Source of the DNA: Streptomyces marokkonensis
Lineage (GTDB): Bacteria; Actinomycetota; Actinomycetes; Streptomycetales; Streptomycetaceae
NCBI RefSeq assembly: GCF_008312835.1
Contig: NZ_VSKS01000010.1
Span: forward strand, 124,001-188,000
Reading direction: 5' to 3'
DNA length: 64,000 nucleotides
In this document: positions 63,285 to 64,000 of the stretch, in pieces
Numbering within the stretch: position 1 is the first letter of the stretch
Layout of the letters: every line of letters starts with the position of its first letter
Translations under genes and position numbers: made by a program
The notes under the pieces: model-generated
What the model was told of the DNA's origin: nothing
Seen by the model: the letters and a program-made list of their open reading frames with translations, nothing else
Database searches by the model: none

Positions 63285-64000
63285 TCACCGGGGGAGGGCC
63301 ACGGTGAGCGTGCCGTCGGCGTCCAGTGCGACGTCCGCGCCGCTGATCCGGTCGAGGGTCTCCCGCAGCCAGACCCGCTCGTCCGGCGCGGCGGTCTCGA
63401 GCCGCAACCGCCGGGCCCTCAGGGGCACCATCCGCAGGCCGGCCACCCGGCCGGTGTCCCCGTCGAGCGACAGCAGGTACGCGAGCCGCAGGTCGTCGCG
63501 GAACTCCTCGTGGCCCGAGATGCCCTCGTAGTCGTCGACGAAGTCGCCGCAGCCGTACAGGACCGCCCGGCCGCGGTACACCTCGAGCGGGCGGGGGTGG
63601 TGCGAGGAGTGGCCGTGGACCACGTCGACCCCGCCGTCCACCAGGGCGTGGGCGAAGCGGACGTGGCTCCGGGGGACGTGGTGGCCCCAGTTCGAACCCC
63701 AGTGCACCGACACCACCGCGACGTCCCCCGGCCCCTTCGTCCGCCGTACCCGCCGGGCGACCGCCTCGGCCGCCGGGACCGAGGGCTCCGCGAGGTACGC
63801 CACGCCGGACCGGTCCGCCGTGGCCGCCCAGCCCGGCGGGATGCCGCTCGACGTCGTCCCGAGGGCGAACACCAGCACCCGGCCGCCCTCGACGGGGACC
63901 ATCGCGGGCGCGTACGCCGCGTCGGCGTCCCGCCCCGCGCCCGCCGCCCTCAGGCCCGCGCCGTCCAGCACGTCCAGCGTCTCCCGGAGTCCCGGGCGGC
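63285..64000 (-). CDS. CapA-like metallophosphatase, cut by the window edge
   Basis: About 238 codons visible; the N-terminus is beyond 64000. Motifs: VVSVHWGSNWGHHVPRSHVRFAHAL, GVDVVHGHSSHHPRPLEVYRGRAVLYGCGDFVDDYEG. The conserved HWG, GHSSH and GDF residues are metal ligands of the CapA/PGA-synthesis calcineurin-like fold. Real roles range from poly-gamma-glutamate synthesis to unknown. It lies 80 nt upstream of fdhB on the same strand but is not an obvious formate dehydrogenase partner. Confidence 0.85.
   Translation of the reverse strand, partial: RPGLRETLDVLDGAGLRAAGAGRDADAAYAPAMVPVEGGRVLVFALGTTSSGIPPGWAATADRSGVAYLAEPSVPAAEAVARRVRRTKGPGDVAVVSVHWGSNWGHHVPRSHVRFAHALVDGGVDVVHGHSSHHPRPLEVYRGRAVLYGCGDFVDDYEGISGHEEFRDDLRLAYLLSLDGDTGRVAGLRMVPLRARRLRLETAAPDERVWLRETLDRISGADVALDADGTLTVALPR

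Overview
This is a very GC-rich stretch with strong third-position G/C bias, dense short operons and GGAGG-type ribosome binding sites. Together with the families present, this points to a Streptomyces or a close relative. The content is an actinobacterial dormancy/hypoxia island: eight intact universal stress proteins (USP) and one broken one, three Acg-type nitroreductases, CBS and CBS-BON proteins, two flavodoxins, a DosS/DevS-like GAF histidine kinase, three SpoIIE-type phosphatases and a hibernation-factor-like protein. Carbon metabolism normally associated with anaerobes is interleaved: AdhE, pyruvate phosphate dikinase, pyruvate formate-lyase with its activase, a GNAT/ADP-forming acyl-CoA synthetase fusion, a TPP-dependent pyruvate oxidase-like enzyme and a formate dehydrogenase.

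Layout. 1-11 kb: CBS proteins, SRPBCC protein, a USP series, nitroreductase, rhodanese, flavodoxin, DUF4389 membrane protein. 11.4-14 kb: ABC exporter pair. 14-21 kb: GAF-SpoIIE phosphatase, DoxX, PAS-SpoIIE-ATPase, a broken gapdh, the DosS-like kinase. 21-26 kb: nitroreductase, GNAT-acyl-CoA synthetase, an HTH-less cyclic-nucleotide-domain protein, USP. 26-37 kb: AdhE, HPF/RaiA-like protein, PPDK, USP, PFL and PFL activase. 37-43.4 kb: TatA-like protein, BlaI-M56 peptidase pair, USP, and a very large fusion of a sodium:solute symporter to PAS, GAF, PP2C and ATPase domains. 43.5-46.5 kb: flavodoxin, PNPOx-like protein, second DoxX, third nitroreductase. 46.6-51.6 kb: four CNNM/CorC-type membrane proteins in two translationally coupled pairs, each pair preceded by a possible leader peptide. 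51.7-53.6 kb: TPP enzyme. 53.7-63.2 kb: a complete selenocysteine set (selA, selB, tRNA-Sec, selD) facing a three-subunit formate dehydrogenase whose catalytic gene contains an in-frame UGA followed by a SECIS-like hairpin. A CapA-like gene runs off the right edge.

How it fits together (inference). PFL splits pyruvate to acetyl-CoA and formate; AdhE disposes of acetyl-CoA as ethanol; the ADP-forming acyl-CoA synthetase can recover ATP as acetate; the selenocysteine formate dehydrogenase returns formate electrons to the membrane quinone pool through an NrfD-like subunit. A recurrent pair of GGGAC(C)-N4-GGCCC boxes, about 20-22 bp apart and usually 60-100 bp before the start codon, precedes most of the stress and fermentation genes and resembles the DosR/DevR box. 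The region therefore looks like one hypoxia regulon. The DosS-like kinase is here, but no response regulator gene is.
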